Notes under the pieces: model-generated
What the model was told of the DNA's origin: nothing
Databases searched by the model: none
Seen by the model: the letters and a program-made list of their open reading frames with translations, nothing else
Assembly: GCA_021234155.1 (NCBI GenBank)
Contig: JAJEKV010000027.1
Span: 1,387,109-1,451,108 of the forward strand
DNA length: 64,000 nt
Origin: Isoetes taiwanensis
Taxonomy: Eukaryota; Streptophyta; Lycopodiopsida; Isoetales; Isoetaceae
Direction of reading: 5' to 3'
Shown here: piece after piece, positions 1 through 13,324 of the stretch
How the letters are laid out: every line of letters begins with the position of its first letter
Position numbering within the stretch: position 1 is the first letter of the stretch
Made by a program: the position numbers and the translations under genes

Positions 1-1049
1 ACGATCGATCGAAGTCTCGTATTGAAACACAAGGGGAGGGGGCTGTATAATGCATTCTACCCAGAAGCTTTGTGCAGTGTCTGATTCTCGAAATTTCCTA
101 CCCTATTTTTATTGTGTTGCCATTTTGTTGTTGCTTGCTATTGCATCAAGAATTTCTTACCCTATTTTTACATTTCCGCAAAGTGCATTGTCATGGCAGA
201 AGCTTTTTGTGGCTTTGAATGGTTCGATGTGTTATTGGGCTCTGGTGAGGCCATTGCAGCCTGAAGGTTCAAATCCTCTGACCCTGGATTCTACTGCTCA
301 GAGATCAGAGGTTTTGTTTCATGCTTTCTTTCTTTGAATGGGATCTTCAAACAGGACATGTTTCTTGGCAGAGAAGAAAGGTACGACGACTTGCCTTGAA
401 GGACATGTTTGGATCCATTGGTTTTTTATTATTAAATTTGCACCATTGAAGGTTTCATTGGGCCCATGTTTTAGTTTTGGCGCCAAATCTAGCGACCAAG
501 GCTACTCCTTTTCTGGCCCCAAACTGCAGGCTCTTCAATTGAGCCGAAAGCTTTGATTTGCAGCTAAGAAATGCCCTGAAGAATCCCTGAAGCCGACCTG
601 CTTGGAAATGTCGTTGGGTAAAGACAAAAAAATCCTAGGCGATTGATCTAGCACAAGCAAAGGAATATTCTTCCCATCAGTGGTCGGCAATAAAAGGCGA
701 ATGCATCCCAAAACTTTAAGTAAGAATATAATTGATGCCATTGTTAGGCCCGAAGTTTTGAGTTTAGAGGCAAATAAATAAAACGCATGGACACGGATTT
801 TATACCGATCGTTACTGCGCTAACACACATTCATTGTTGCATTTGCAAACTATTGGTTTCATATTTGCATTGCATGCACTACATCATCGGTATCACATAT
901 TCATTTGTTGCACTAGATATAATGCAATAGATTACATGTTGGTTTCTAAGTTGGAGGTCAATTATCTCCAAAAGCGGCTTGCACAAGCCACCATTTTGAG
1001 AAAACTGTTCATCCTCATCGGACTTAACATGATTCATCGCCAGATGTAT
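1..1049. other. no recognisable gene
   Basis: Only short open frames without family resemblance are seen. A purine-rich run near position 31 followed by TGTATAATGC resembles a polypurine tract next to an LTR start, but no matching LTR end or second copy was found, so no element is called. Confidence 0.5.
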
Positions 1050-2440
<1,391 letters not shown>

Positions 2441-2779
2441 TAGATCATTTGGGCAAAAGATAAAGAACAGAGCATAAAGTGTTTTTACATACCAGGTCTG
2501 TGATTCACAACATGGCCAAAGAATTTGGCCACAAACTGGCATGGCCCCATGCTTTGGCCCCTTAAATCCACTGCAAACATGGCCGCAAAATGCAAGAATC
2601 GCTGCAGTCCTTTGTTAAAACTCTGACAGCCATTGCAGCTTGTAGCTTAGTGACCACCCTTTACATGGGGAATCTGATTGGCTACATAAAGAAAAATCAT
2701 TGCCATAGAAAATGTTACTTATGTTAGCATCGGTTTCAATTAATGATACTGCTTTTTTCTAACTATGTTGGACAGTAAC

Positions 2780-3140
2780 GAACTGCTCTACTATAGAGAA
2801 AAAACACTCTTAACATTGAGCACAGAATATAACCTAATATTAGAACATTGGAGGCTTCCTACAAACCAACTATTGAATACGAATGTGCACGCCTAAGAAG
2901 GGCTTATGTACAGTTTGGCTGTGAAGTCAAGGCAGCATTGCAGTCTTTAACTGCTATTGACCAATTTTAGATCGACTTGCAGCCCGGTTGCAGAGAAAAA
3001 TTGCATTACCTGGATCTACGTCCAAGCCCTCAATATACATTGTGCATAACTCAAAATATTTGCTCGCCTTGAATAGCACTTCTAAGCAATGTGTTTGCTT
3101 CAGTATCTTGAGGGTCCAATCTTAATGCTTTCTGGGTTGT
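2780..3140 (-). pseudogene. TPR fragment of a TTL-like (TPR-thioredoxin) protein
   Basis: On the minus strand, DPQDTEANTLL, LFKASKYFELCTMYIEGL, DPGNAIFLCNRAA and LTSQPNCT followed by ALLRRAHSYS appear in order but in alternating frames with stops. The order and the phrases CNRAA, QPN and ALLRRA match the TPR block of plant TTL-type co-chaperones, which bind Hsp90/Hsp70 and are linked to stress responses. Only this block is visible. No thioredoxin-like domain was found, and the reading frame is broken, so this is a relic. It lies just upstream, in minus orientation, of the helicase relic, so the two may have been deposited together. Confidence 0.55.
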
Positions 3141-3924
3141 GGCGGTAGTGTGCACCCATCAGAATGGAGCAGACGAACTGGAGAAAGCAGAGCCTGAGGG
3201 ACAACATTTGACGGATTTGGTTGGATGAGCTCTGATTGTGGAAAAAACCTAATACCGAACAAAAAGAAACGGAATAGAAACGTACCTTATTCATCTCCGA
3301 GATCTCTGAACAAACAAAGTAAGAGAAGCCCTGCTTATATAGACAGAAAAAAAAGCAGATCCCAAAGATGCTGGCTACGGTCATATCGCCACCTAGAGCT
3401 TGAAGTCTTAGATCCGTCCACGCGTATAGAAGGAGATAAGCATTGCTCCCAAATGCAAATCCGCCACCGCCAGTTGTGTCGGTGCAGGAATTTTTACGAG
3501 ATTTTTTTTTCCTTCCTATTTTTTCCCTCACTCGGGAATCTAGAGCATCAAGGTATCGAATCTTGGTGTGAATAAATTATATAAGAGTAGATAGATAGAT
3601 ATAGATAGATGTTAAAAATGTTGCCAATATTTTGTTACTTTCGGCCACGTTGCAACTCTATTTTATTGTTTTCTGATATGTTGCAACTTTTATTCATTAA
3701 TTGTTGAGCACTTGCTTGGCACATTGCAATATAAAATATGGCAATAATGTGATACTTACTTGGGCAGGCTGAATGCCTTTTGGAGTTCCCATTCGTTTAA
3801 TTGACCGGGTACACACATAGTGCTGTGGTGATGTATAGTGCTATGACGATGTGCCATCATGCATGACTACGCTGCAGGCACATGCTATAAACCATGTACG
3901 AGCTCAGGCGCAAATGGTAAAGAG
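3141..3924. other. unassigned stretch with a short GATA-type microsatellite
   Basis: No gene is recognised. A short tract built from AGAT and AGATAT units lies at about 3,586-3,611. Confidence 0.5.
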
Positions 3925-4261
3925 ATGGAGAGCAAGAAGGCAGTGGTATTAGGTGTCCTAATGTGCCAGATTATGCTTCTAGTTGAAGGAGCAACGTATT
4001 CTGAGTTCACCTCAATGGCAGCGGATCCGGCAAAGGATTTTCCGCAGCAAAAGGTGTGGCTGCGATCACCCAATAATGCGTACTACTTGTTTCTGGAAAT
4101 CGAGAGCGGTGCTTCTGGAATGCTGTGTTAGGAGAAGCCAACGCTGCAGGCACCCCCATCAAATCCTGGGGCGGCATCGCCATGCTTGGGGACTACTCAT
4201 CCCTCGACACGTGTTCGCTCGTCGTAGATGATGCCGGTTACATAGCTGTTCGAACTGTCTA
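3925..4261 (+). pseudogene. secreted protein fragment, possibly bulb-type lectin-like
   Basis: The ATG at 3,925 starts a peptide with a basic start, a hydrophobic core (VVLGVLMCQIMLLV) and a small-residue cleavage region, which is a convincing signal peptide. The mature part contains VWLRSPNNAYYLFLEIESG. It stops at about 4,129 but continues in another frame as FWNAVLGEANAAGTPIKSWG and then CSLVVDDAGYIAVRTV to a stop at 4,261. The alternation of a hydrophobic strand, W/N and LVV-D-AGY is reminiscent of mannose-binding bulb-type lectin repeats, but the key QxDxNxVxY motif is not clean, so the family is a guess. The downstream end runs directly into LINE sequence. Frameshift and truncation indicate a broken gene. 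Confidence 0.4.
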
Positions 4262-4527
4262 ATTTCGTACACTGTAGGAGGATTGGCAAGGCAGGCAACA
4301 GACCAATTTTGGTCAAGTTTGACAGAGTGGATGATCGAGATAGGGTCATGGCGAATAGGGCAGCATTGAAGGGTCACAGAATCTGGCTAGATCCAGACTT
4401 GACACCTGCACAAGCAGAACTCAGAAAAAAAGAATGGCTGAAGGTGAAGGAAGCTAGAGACTCGGGCGTAGTGGCGTATCTGGACAGAGCAGGCAGAGCC
4501 ATAGTTACAAGCAGAAAGCGCACATAG
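4246..4527 (+). pseudogene. LINE ORF1 C-terminal domain (L1 ORF1p/Transposase_22-like)
   Basis: The open segment reads RIGKAGNRPILVKFDRVDDR, then LKGHRIWLDPDLTPAQAELR, then a KVKEARDSG helix and VAYLDRAGRAIV before TAG at 4,525. RPI-V-KF, a hydrophobic IWLDPDLTP turn and a basic VKEAR helix are characteristic of the C-terminal domain of L1-like ORF1 proteins, which bind RNA as chaperones during retrotransposition. The N-terminal coiled coil is missing, consistent with 5' truncation. The frame is the same as that of the downstream endonuclease and is separated from it by one TAG codon. Confidence 0.65.
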
Positions 4528-6441
4528 GGGATTCGGGCCTTGAAGATCACTTGCTGGAACATACACGGCATATCTCAGGCGAAAGTTGACTCTTCTCAAG
4601 AGGTATGGGCAAAGGCAGATCTTTTAATTTTCTTAGAAACTTGGCAGCACAGAACTAGCGATCTACCTCTTATTGGAGGCTATCAGATAGTTAAAAACTT
4701 ATGGAATGATAAGCTAAACATAGGTAGAGGGCACGGTGGCTTGGCAATTTATGTCAAGACCAAAATTGCGCATATGTTATCAGTCAAGAAATCCTGCTTG
4801 AGAAATCAATACATTTGGCTTGAGTTCAAGGAGAATCCGGATGCAAGAATATTTCTAGCAGCTTGTTATTTTGCACCGCTTCAGATGAAACTGTATGGCA
4901 ATAAGGAGTTTGACAGAGGCAGCCCTTTACACAATTTAACTAAAGATATTTTAGAGTTCCAGGAGCTTGGCAAAATTATTCTAGCTGGAGATTTCAATGC
5001 TAGAACTCATGTAAATCAGTCAATATGCTATGAGATCCCCTTTGACGTTCATCTAGAAGAGGTAGCAGAAGACCTCTATTGCAGGCTTTCTCAGGACAAT
5101 GAAACAAATCAAATGGGTAAAATGCTAGTGGAGCTGGGCACATCTTGCAAGTTAAAGATTCTGAATGGCACTAAAGCATATCCAGACACACATAAATTCA
5201 CTTGCTTGACACATAATGGTGCAAGCGTAGTTGATTATGTGTTAGCCAATGATACAGACACTGTTCAGGACTTGATAATTGGGGATAAAGTTGTGGAATC
5301 CGACCACACACCTGTGCACTTCATCATTCAATGCATGCATGATGTCACAAAAGAGCCATATTCCACGCAGACTGCCAGACTGAAACTCACATATGACAAG
5401 CATGCAGAATATAGAAAATACTTGGAGGCGCTAATTGAGGCTAAAGATTGGACGGGCGAGCTTGAAAATGAAATAAAACATTTTACTGCAGCTATTCTTG
5501 AGGCAGCCACATGCACATTTGGGACAACTAAAAATAAAAATAGAAGTACAAAGCATAAAGGGTGGTTCGATTATGATTGTAGGCAGGCCAGGCAGAAACT
5601 ACCAAAGGGTTTGAAGTGTAAGCCTAAATGGTACCGCTCTCTGTTGCGTAGAAAAAAGCATGACTATTTTCGTAGGAGACAAGTATGGCTAAACCAAAAA
5701 CTGCATGATGACCCAAAGACTTTTTGGAGAACGCTGCAAACAAGGAAAGCACATAACCAGCTTGATTTGGATCAGTTGAAAGAGCATGTTAAGATGCTCT
5801 ATGAGATCCCAGCTGCGCAAATGCCAAAGCACAAGCTTGATGATGAACTGTTCAATGAGGAAGATGTCTCTTGTGCGCTTAAAAAGCTATCAAACGGAAA
5901 GGCAAAGGACACGCAGGGGTTGGCAGCAGAGTTGTTTAAATGGTGTGGCAGAAATGCTTTGAGGGTACTGACCAGTTTGCTAAATAAAGCCCTTATAAGT
6001 GGTTTACCAAAGAGATGGCAGGAAAATATGGTTTATCCTATTCACAAGGCTGGAGATAAGACTGTAGCATCTAATTATAGGACCATACTAGTTGGGAGTA
6101 CATTCACTAAAATAATAGCCACTATGCTTGAGCAACGGATTAGTCATTGGACAGAGACAGAAGGCAAGAGAAGTATCTTTCAGGCTGGTTTCAGGAAAGA
6201 TTATAGCACACTCGATCATGCACTGGTGTTGAGGATCTTGTTTGAAAAGGCAAGAAGGCCGAGGCAGTCACTATATCTTGCATTCGTAGACTTCTCGAAA
6301 GCATTCGATATGGTGCCACGAAAGAATTTAGACGTGAGAATGGAAGAACTAGGAGTGCCATTTAATTTGAGAACTGCGGTAGCTCAACTCTACCAGAGGT
6401 CAGGATTAAGATTGGCAAATGGGATCGATCGAGCTTCTTAG
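4528..6441 (+). pseudogene. LINE ORF2: endonuclease and N-terminal reverse transcriptase
   Basis: The frame is open from just after the TAG at 4,525 to TAG at 6,439, but it has no ATG near its start. Endonuclease motifs are in order: CWNIHGIS (metal-binding Asn), FLETW (catalytic Glu), LAGDFNAR, and ESDHTPVHF (terminal Asp-His). The RT part shows NGKAKDTQGLAAELFKW, PIHKAGDKTVASNYRTI, QAGFRKDYST and motif A as FVDFSKAFD. In intact elements the endonuclease nicks target DNA and the RT primes from the nick. The frame ends soon after motif A, before the YxDD motif, so this copy cannot make a full RT. Confidence 0.85.
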
Positions 6442-7708
6442 CACTATTGGGGTGAGGCAGGGTGCCCAGCTGTCTCCCCTCACGCCTTTGGTTTGTACAT
6501 TGACGAACCGGATGAATGGTTAAGACAAAGATGCTTGGCGGTGAACCGATCTAGGGGTTATCTAGATGCGCTTATTGATCCCCGCTTCATGACGTAATAC
6601 TTATATCATCTACAAAGGAAGGGTTCAAATCTATGTTAGACATGCTTTGAATTTTGCATGAAGAAGGAGATGCGGGTCAACCCGTCCAAGACCAAGGTGA
6701 TGGTGGCTCTTGAACTAGAGAACGCCGTAATCTCGCCACAAGGGCCGATAGTAGAGACAATCGGAGGTATACAAATACTTGGGATTGGAATTTGAATCGA
6801 AATATTCATGGAAATCCTGTGTTGATAAGAGAGTCCGCGTGGGGAAAAACGCTCTTTACGCATTGATGAGAAGTTGTTGGCGTGCTAATTTAAGAAGCGG
6901 CCAGCAAAAATGCTTTTAAATCTCCTCGTTCGCAGACCATTTGTCAGTATGGCTCGGCCAATTTGGGGCCCAATTTGTCCTCGAAGCATTGGCAAAAGAT
7001 AGAGCAAGTTCTTAAACTGCCGCTTGAAGAATTTGGGGTGAAACCCGCACGCCGTAGGCTATGCTTCTAGGCGAAGCGGGTTTGCTTCCTTTAGAAGCCG
7101 AAAGGCCTTATACCGCACGATAAACTTTGTGAATCGGTTAGAGCTGCAATCTGAACTCAGCTGTCAAAAGGGCATTAGAATGCTCCCGTAAGCCCGGGCT
7201 GGTGGCGTGAAGTGTTAAGGCAGCCAAGTGGGGTATTACCCCGGATATTTGGCCGAATCGGTGCACCGGTGCAAAGGAACGGTACAAGACAAAGTGGTAG
7301 AGAGACTTTGGTCTCATAAGGGCGTCATCGATGACAAAGTATCAGAAGAGGTAAACCCAATGTTGACATATATGGAACCCGGGATTATGTGAAGGCGGAC
7401 TTGTCTAAGCATAAGAAACAGACTATTGCCGGATATAGATTGAGCTCCCACCACCTTATGGTGGAGCGAGGGAGGAGATGGAAGGGAATAGAGGAAGACA
7501 GGGGAAATGTCCCTTCTGCACCCTTGATGCTATTGAGGATGAGAAACATGTCTTCATTGAGTGTCCGGAGTATGTACATATAAGAGAGAAATTTGGCATA
7601 TATCAATCTCAATTGGACAGTATTTTCGAGTTGGAGCCACACATCCTTGGTTGCTTTGTCAAGGAAGTGGACTCACACCACTCATTATTGATGAGTTTGA
7701 GCAAATAA
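6442..7708 (+). pseudogene. LINE ORF2 remainder: decayed RT core and Cys/His C-terminus
   Basis: After 6,441 the RT continues only as short frames. GVRQGAQLSP is motif B. A corrupted motif C lies near 6,585, where the expected Y-x-D-D is replaced by a phrase with a stop. MRVNPSKTKVMV follows at about 6,670. The C-terminal segment near 7,510-7,600 reads CPFCTLDAIEDEKHVFIECP, a CxxC-H-C arrangement typical of LINE ORF2 C-termini. Multiple frameshifts and stops show the element is dead. Confidence 0.75.
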
Positions 7709-7760
7709 GTGTAAACCAGCCCCATGACCTTCAAGGTCCCAAACGGGCTTCAGATAATCT

Positions 7761-7783
7761 ATTATTATTATTATTATTATTAA
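7761..7783 (+). repeat. (ATT)n LINE 3' tail
   Basis: A run of ATT units closes the LINE immediately after its 3' untranslated region, as expected for LINEs with a microsatellite rather than poly(A) tail. Confidence 0.8.
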
Positions 7784-7785
7784 TA

Positions 7786-8132
7786 CACCACTATAGTGGA
7801 TTATCTCACTAAAGCTGAGAACGCCCATCCCTCTAAAGTTATGATTTGGTTAAGCAATGATGGAACCGTTTCCCATTCTGTTGGGAGTCCCTCATCTGCC
7901 AGGTATCACTCTCTTTATTTCAATTCTTCTTTTTATATCCTATTGTTCTTGTCTCACTTTTTCTTCTCTTTTTGTTCATTAGCATCTCCCATTCGCCTTT
8001 CGATTTCATCCTCTGGACGATGTTCTTGTTGATTTCTTCTGCACATTGGTGGTAGAACATCTGTATTCATGTTGTGTTTGCTCGCCCTCACATTTGTTCT
8101 GGCCTTATGTGCCATATGTTATCTATATTATA
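7786..8132. other. unassigned stretch
   Basis: A short open frame around 7,796-7,899 ends at a donor-like CCAG/GTATC, but nothing supports a gene call. Confidence 0.4.
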
Positions 8133-8160
8133 TTAGAAAAAGTGCCCAGCGTTGCTGGGC
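8133..8160 (-). mobile_element. Helitron-like 3' terminus (minus orientation)
   Basis: On the minus strand the sequence is a 7-bp stem with 3-nt loop (GCCCAGC-AAC-GCTGGGC), a 7-nt spacer, then CTAA followed by T. This is the hairpin-spacer-CTRR/T structure of Helitron 3' ends. The rest of the element would extend to the right, but its TC 5' end was not identified. Confidence 0.6.
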
Positions 8161-9479
8161 TTTTCTTCGAGCACAACTCAAAAGCTAATATAATTGGAAA
8201 GTAGTGGTTACTGTTTGTTGTAGTATTAGTCTACCCCGACAAAAGTTAGAAGTAAGGATAACATTTGGTTGTTTAAAGTTTCAAAACTATTTAATTATGA
8301 TGTTGTGAAAGTTGTAAACTCAAAACTTGAATGAGTTGCTTTAAAGAAAACCCCCGTAACTTCTAGAACCCCAACTATACACAAAATTTGCACTTGATTT
8401 GTTTTAGCTCATATTTTTTGTTTTGGTCTTTTTGCTGGAGATTTTGAGAGGACTTCTAAGGTTCTTTTTCAATTTTAAACGTTTATACATATTGTCAATG
8501 ACATTAAATATTCTTGTAAAAGAACCTACAGCCCATTAAATGATTGAATAGACAAATTACTCCTTTGCTGGCCTTTGTTCCATCAAAAGCAGTAGGTAGT
8601 ACGATATTGGAAGAAAGAGAGTATGCGCCTAACGAAAAAGCAGCCGGACTCTAGGAAACGAACTAACAACAGATAGGCATGACTATGGCTTATACCACCG
8701 AAGTTCAACACATAGAGTAGACTCAACCATGGGTAAAGAACCATAGGACCAGATCTTTTGCTTTCCTTGTGAAATTGAACCCACGCTCATGGGAACTTTT
8801 TTTGAAGCTTGAATAACCAAATGTTAAATCCATGAATGAAGACCATTCATAATCAGATATCGCCTGACTAACCAAGGAAATTTTAATTGTATCCGTTTCC
8901 TCATGTTCATCCACAGAATTACTGTTTTCTTGATAAGAAATGCTCAGACTCTATATCATCATCCAAGCAACAGTTTTCTCCCTATCGCTACTAGAAATAG
9001 AATAGAAGAATTTTACGAGAATTTTCTGAAATCGGGCTCCTTCCGGAAATACGTGAGCACATATAATAACTGATGCATGCGGAACATATTAATTGCAAAT
9101 TCAATGTTCTTTAGGACAATGTAGTCCTGTAATGGTTTCTTCATGGGGGAGCTAGTGTGTTGGATTACCTTCTCGCCCGGTAGCAAAGACTTTTGACATG
9201 GTTACACACTTCTCCATTGGCACAAGCCACGTGGGATGAGGAGGCTTTGTCGTATCACTACGCTTTATGTCGCTGAATTGGGAGCACTCAATAGTAGAGA
9301 CACCGCAAAGGGGCGTGGAGGGTTACCATACATCCCACGCCATCGGCGAGGACAAGATGAATCGTGTTGGTGCGGAGTTCACTGTGGGTTTGATAGCTTC
9401 ACACACCGCAAGGCAAGGTGTGCATGGCTGGTGAGGGCGCCGCTGGTACCGCCGGGCTTCCTTTGGTGAGGGGCCCTCC
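8161..9479. other. no recognisable gene, possible Helitron interior
   Basis: AT-rich sequence. A 63-codon minus frame at 8,723-8,914 has no recognisable family. If the terminus at 8,133 belongs to a Helitron, part of this stretch would be its body. Confidence 0.35.
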
Positions 9480-11930
9480 AAGGAGGGACACCGCGATTTT
9501 CCCCGAGAACCCGTGGTTTGATGATTGCAAGGCTCTAAAGAGCCAGCGCGCTTGGTCATAGATCCATAGTTGCGCCAGCTGGGCCCCGCAAGACTATAAG
9601 CTCCTCCTAAAAGCCAAGAAGGGAGATACATGGCGAAAACCCAGGGATTCGCTTTTTTGACATGTTTCATGGCGAGCCAAAAGCTTTTTAAGGTGTTATA
9701 CAGGCGCCGTGTGCCCGGTAATGTAAGTGTGGAGCAACGGATGCACCGCTTGCGAGAGTTATATGACCCCGTGGTCCCTGGACGTAGGAGAGGTCTTTGT
9801 AGCTCACACGGAGGATGTCCAAATAGGTCTCGTGCATCCGGGCGAATGGCAAGGCAAAGGATTCTGTGGGTCGCAGTCGGAAGCCGGTTAAAATGGGTGG
9901 CCCATCTGTGGTAGGGCCCCCGGACGGTGATCATTAACCGTGCTCGAGCGGGGCTCCCGAGTGGATGGTTAGTAAGGTTGTTCCTTTTGCATGCGGGTAA
10001 TACGGATGGCCGTGAATTCACACGGATGATTATGGTAAGCTCGCTCTTTGCAAAGCTCCCGCGGTGGTGGTGGAGAAGAAACTCACTAAGTGGGCCGAGG
10101 GGAGGGAGGGGGTGCGGGTAATTGCCAGCAAGGGGCTTTAAGCCTCACTCACTAATCGCACCATATCTTCACTTTGAGAGTGTTGATGGAGGCGTCGAAT
10201 GCGCGACAGACTTGTATTCTTTGCTTTGTAGATTTTAAGATCGCGATATGATACCATCCCCGAGAGATCATGCCGCGGGCGAGGTTGCAAGAATTGCGAA
10301 GTTCCACGAGTTGCGAATGGGGTGCACCCGCCTTTATGATGGGATTTATGCTTTGACCGCCTTATGAAGATCGGGGGGTAGCTAGCACTATGGGAGTTGG
10401 GCAGGGTTGCCCGCTGTCTCCAACGCTTTTGGGTTGTACATTGATAGCTTGAGACGTGGATGCAGCACCATGGGGGGGGAGCCGGGTGCAATTATCCGAG
10501 GCGACCTCCGTGAGCCAGGTTACTATATGCGCGGATGATGTAGCTTTGCTAGCCCACACGCCAGATTATGCAGTGACATTTGGATGCCCTTAGTGGGTTC
10601 ATGGGGGCAACGGGAATGACAAGTGAACTTGTAACAAAACTAAGCTTCGCGATCCGGTCCTCGCAACACCCTATCCCGGAGTTATATTGGAGGGGGGACG
10701 GGAAGTGGAGATGGTGCGGAGCTTCAAGTATTTGGGAATTGATTTCACTACTAACATGCTCTCGGGATGAGTGTGTGGAGAGGAGAGCCAGTGCAGGTTG
10801 GAAGGCTTTATATGCAAAGGCAAAACGCTGCGTGTTCCTAGGATAGATCTCGCGGATCGGACGAGGAGAGCACACCAGTTAGGGCTTTTGGTCGAGCCGG
10901 TGCTGCTATATGGGGTGGAGGTTTGGGCCCCAAATTACTTAAAAACACATTGGGATAGGTTGGAAAGGGTGCAGAAAAGCTTTCTTTGACATATAGCTTG
11001 GGGAGTGAAGGACACCGCATCGTGACGACATTTTGTTGTATGAGACGGGTTCGCCTTTACAAAGATTCGCTATGCGCAGGCATCTTACTTGCTTCCATAA
11101 GGTGGATGGGATGGATGAGCATCGCTTGCCCCACAGCCGTGGTTGTTAAAAGGCCCCCAAATGCAATAAGAGGGTATGGCACTCCAGCATCGTAAAGGGA
11201 TGGTTTAGGAGGTGGTCTATGGATTACCAAATGGATGGTGGCACCGGGTAGATTCCATAATGGGCAATTGGATGTGGGATGCTGCCATGCGGATGCCTCT
11301 ACTCTTGCAAAGCCCAAGACAGCACTATCACGCCGATTAATCCCCGCTTTGAGCGTGGACCCCATCTCCGTTTGAAAGCACACATCTCTCGCGGAAGAAA
11401 TGGAGAGCTATTGCCGCCATAAGGACGGGTTCCCATTACCTCAGAATTGAAACAGGTCACCTGGGGTGAATGGCGGGCACGGATCCCCGAGGGAGGAGAG
11501 GATATGTCGATGGTTGTGAGATGCACGTGATAGAGGATGAGCACCATGCCCTCGGCAATTGCAAGTTCAAAGATATGCCCATGTCCGAAAGCAAATAACA
11601 CCGATCTTAGATGCTCGACACACCGCTATATCGTTACTCGCATCACCTATGGTAGCTGACTGGGAGCTTACATCCTGCAGATTCGGCCCGTCAGACTTGC
11701 TCTTCGGGGGCATGGTATTTGAGAGCCTACTGTTAGGGTTTTTCTTCTCAAGTGGGGGTTTTTTCATCCCGGTAGTAGGGTTCTACTGTACAGTTACATT
11801 GTTTGTTTTTGGTGTTGGGGTTTTTGGCTTTTTTGCCTGTTCTCTGCATGTACCATCTCATAGGCCTCTTGCCTCCGTGGACGTTAAAATAAACTTCCGT
11901 CCTTCCTTCCTTCCTCTAGTTCTCTACCAT
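9480..11930 (+). mobile_element. heavily decayed LINE with RT and 3' end
   Basis: LINE landmarks can be followed in shifting frames. PWFDDCKALKSQRAW is the region between endonuclease and RT (about 9,510). GRMARQ and WLVSKVV mark the start of RT (9,840-9,990). GVGQGCPLSPT is motif B (about 10,390) and TICADDVALLAHT is motif C with intact ADD (about 10,525). FKYLGIDF is at about 10,725, VLLYGVEVWAPNYLKTHWDR at about 10,900, and a Cys/His tail with EDEHHALGNC at about 11,550. A 3' UTR follows, ending in CTCCGTGGACGTTAAAA and a CTTC-rich tail near 11,900. The sequence is GC-richer than its surroundings and crowded with stops. It belongs to a different subfamily from the LINE at 4.2-7.8 kb, judging by its different spacing and tail. 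Confidence 0.75.
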
Positions 11931-12586
11931 TGAAGTAGAATCAGGGTCCTTAATGCATTTCTGAGGCAATCAGCTTTGTTGAAATCTCTATTAATTTGTT
12001 TTTATCTGTTGTGATTATCAGAAAGTGTGCCATTCCATATTCAAGGAGAGTTTTGTTCAAGGATGGTATTGATTTTAAAAACAAACATGACCATATGCAA
12101 ATGGAAATAATTTGCTTCATCACTAAGAGCAAGCAGGAGTAGACCCATTTCCATCTCAGGAGCAACAAGGCTCTGGAGAGATTTCTTTGAGGTGCAGAAG
12201 GGGTGGTTGAATCCTCTATACTGGAAAACATATAATTAAGTCATCTACTTGGTAAGCTTTGTGAAGAAATCAAACGATCCAAGTTGGCATGAGCAGGATT
12301 CAGTGTAAGCATTCTCCACATCCCCCTTGACGGAGAATTTAAAAGTAGGAATTACCAAGACCTTTCAATAATGTGTCTCACGATGTACTATTTCATATGT
12401 TTTTGCTTCCATAGACTGTAAATGCTTACTTGGCATCGTATTTAATATGGATATTGGTGTGCTGTTTGCAACAAATTGGACATGTAGCCCACCTTGCAAT
12501 CACATGCATCCATTTTGCCATGATTGTAATTATCTCAAACCAGCCACAACAAAACACGAAAGACTTAGGCAGGAGAATGAAGAATT
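11931..12586. other. no recognisable gene
   Basis: AT-rich stretch without convincing coding sequence on either strand. Confidence 0.45.
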
Positions 12587-12808
12587 CTAGGTATTGGTTT
12601 CATTAATAAAACTTGCCTCCACATTGGCACAATGTTCAAGGGATGTCCCTTTAACTTGCTTCCAACTGTCAGCTCCACGGGCGCGGTTTTCGGCATCAGC
12701 AGCAGAAAGAAGAATTTGTGCAACATTGTCACCATGAATAGTAGACAAAATAATTCCAAGTCTTGCGGTGCTAACACCATGAAGAACTACGTCAAGAGCC
12801 ATATAAAT
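12587..12808 (-). CDS. putative 74-codon exon of an unidentified gene
   Basis: On the minus strand an acceptor with a pyrimidine tract and TTCTGCAG precedes an open exon. It starts IYMALDVVLHGVSTARLGI, continues LSTIHGDNVAQILLSAADAE and RARGADSWKQVKGTSLEHCA, and ends at TAG (12,587-12,589). The amphipathic helical pattern looks like the helical-repeat C terminus of a real protein. I do not recognise the family. No partner exons were located to the right; a MITE occupies 12,926-13,324 there. It may be the last exon of a gene with distant exons, or a stranded fragment. Confidence 0.4.
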   Translation of the reverse strand: MYMALDVVLHGVSTARLGIILSTIHGDNVAQILLSAADAENRARGADSWKQVKGTSLEHCANVEASFINETNT

Positions 12809-12925
12809 CTGCAGAAGCACAAAGGAGACAGTTGAATGCATTCTCAGCAGAAGTTCACCTATAGGGTAAAACAAAAATAAATCTCTCAATCTGACAAATA
12901 AATAAATCCTTGAAAAAAAACTTAA

Positions 12926-13324
12926 CACAAACTATTGCATCCAACACATTTAAATTAAAATCCCCTAAAACCCCCTTTGGTTTAGGTGCATATTCACCCC
13001 GGGGGGGTGGGGGGGAGATGACTCCGGGTATCGAGAACTGTCGGATGGGCATATTTGCTCTTTATTCCTCGATTTAGACCATACATAGAGATCCTTATTT
13101 GTGGGGTATTCTTTTAGAAGTTATTGGTATATTGTATAACGAAGTTTGTGAAATACTATCAAGTTTGCGACAATGTACTAAGTGGTATTGATTTTGTACG
13201 TATTATATGATTTTAGGGGCTCTCGCTGCCCTATATCATTCCTTGTATGAATATGCACCTAAACCAAAGGGGTTTCATGGGGATTTTAATTCAACTGTAC
13301 ATGTGTTGGATGCAATGCTTTGTG
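12926..13324. mobile_element. MITE with ~75-80 bp terminal inverted repeats and TTAA duplication
   Basis: The left arm (about 12,926-12,996) and right arm (about 13,248-13,324) are near-complementary, sharing CACAAA, GCATCCAACACA, AATTAAAATCCCC and CCTTTGGTTTAGGTGCATATT. Both ends are bordered by TTAA (12,922-12,925 and 13,325-13,328). The arms could fold into a long hairpin. There is no coding capacity. TTAA flanks recall piggyBac-type target sites, but the superfamily is not settled. Confidence 0.7.

Larger units (their letters stand above)
4246..7785 (+). mobile_element. 5'-truncated LINE (non-LTR retrotransposon) with (ATT)n tail
   Basis: In order the region holds the C-terminal part of an ORF1-like protein, an apurinic-type endonuclease, a reverse transcriptase broken in its second half, a cysteine/histidine-rich C-terminal segment and an (ATT)n 3' tail. 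This is the layout of an L1-type element copied by target-primed reverse transcription and truncated at its 5' end. No clear target-site duplication was identified. The left end merges with the secreted-protein fragment, so the boundary is approximate. Confidence 0.85.
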
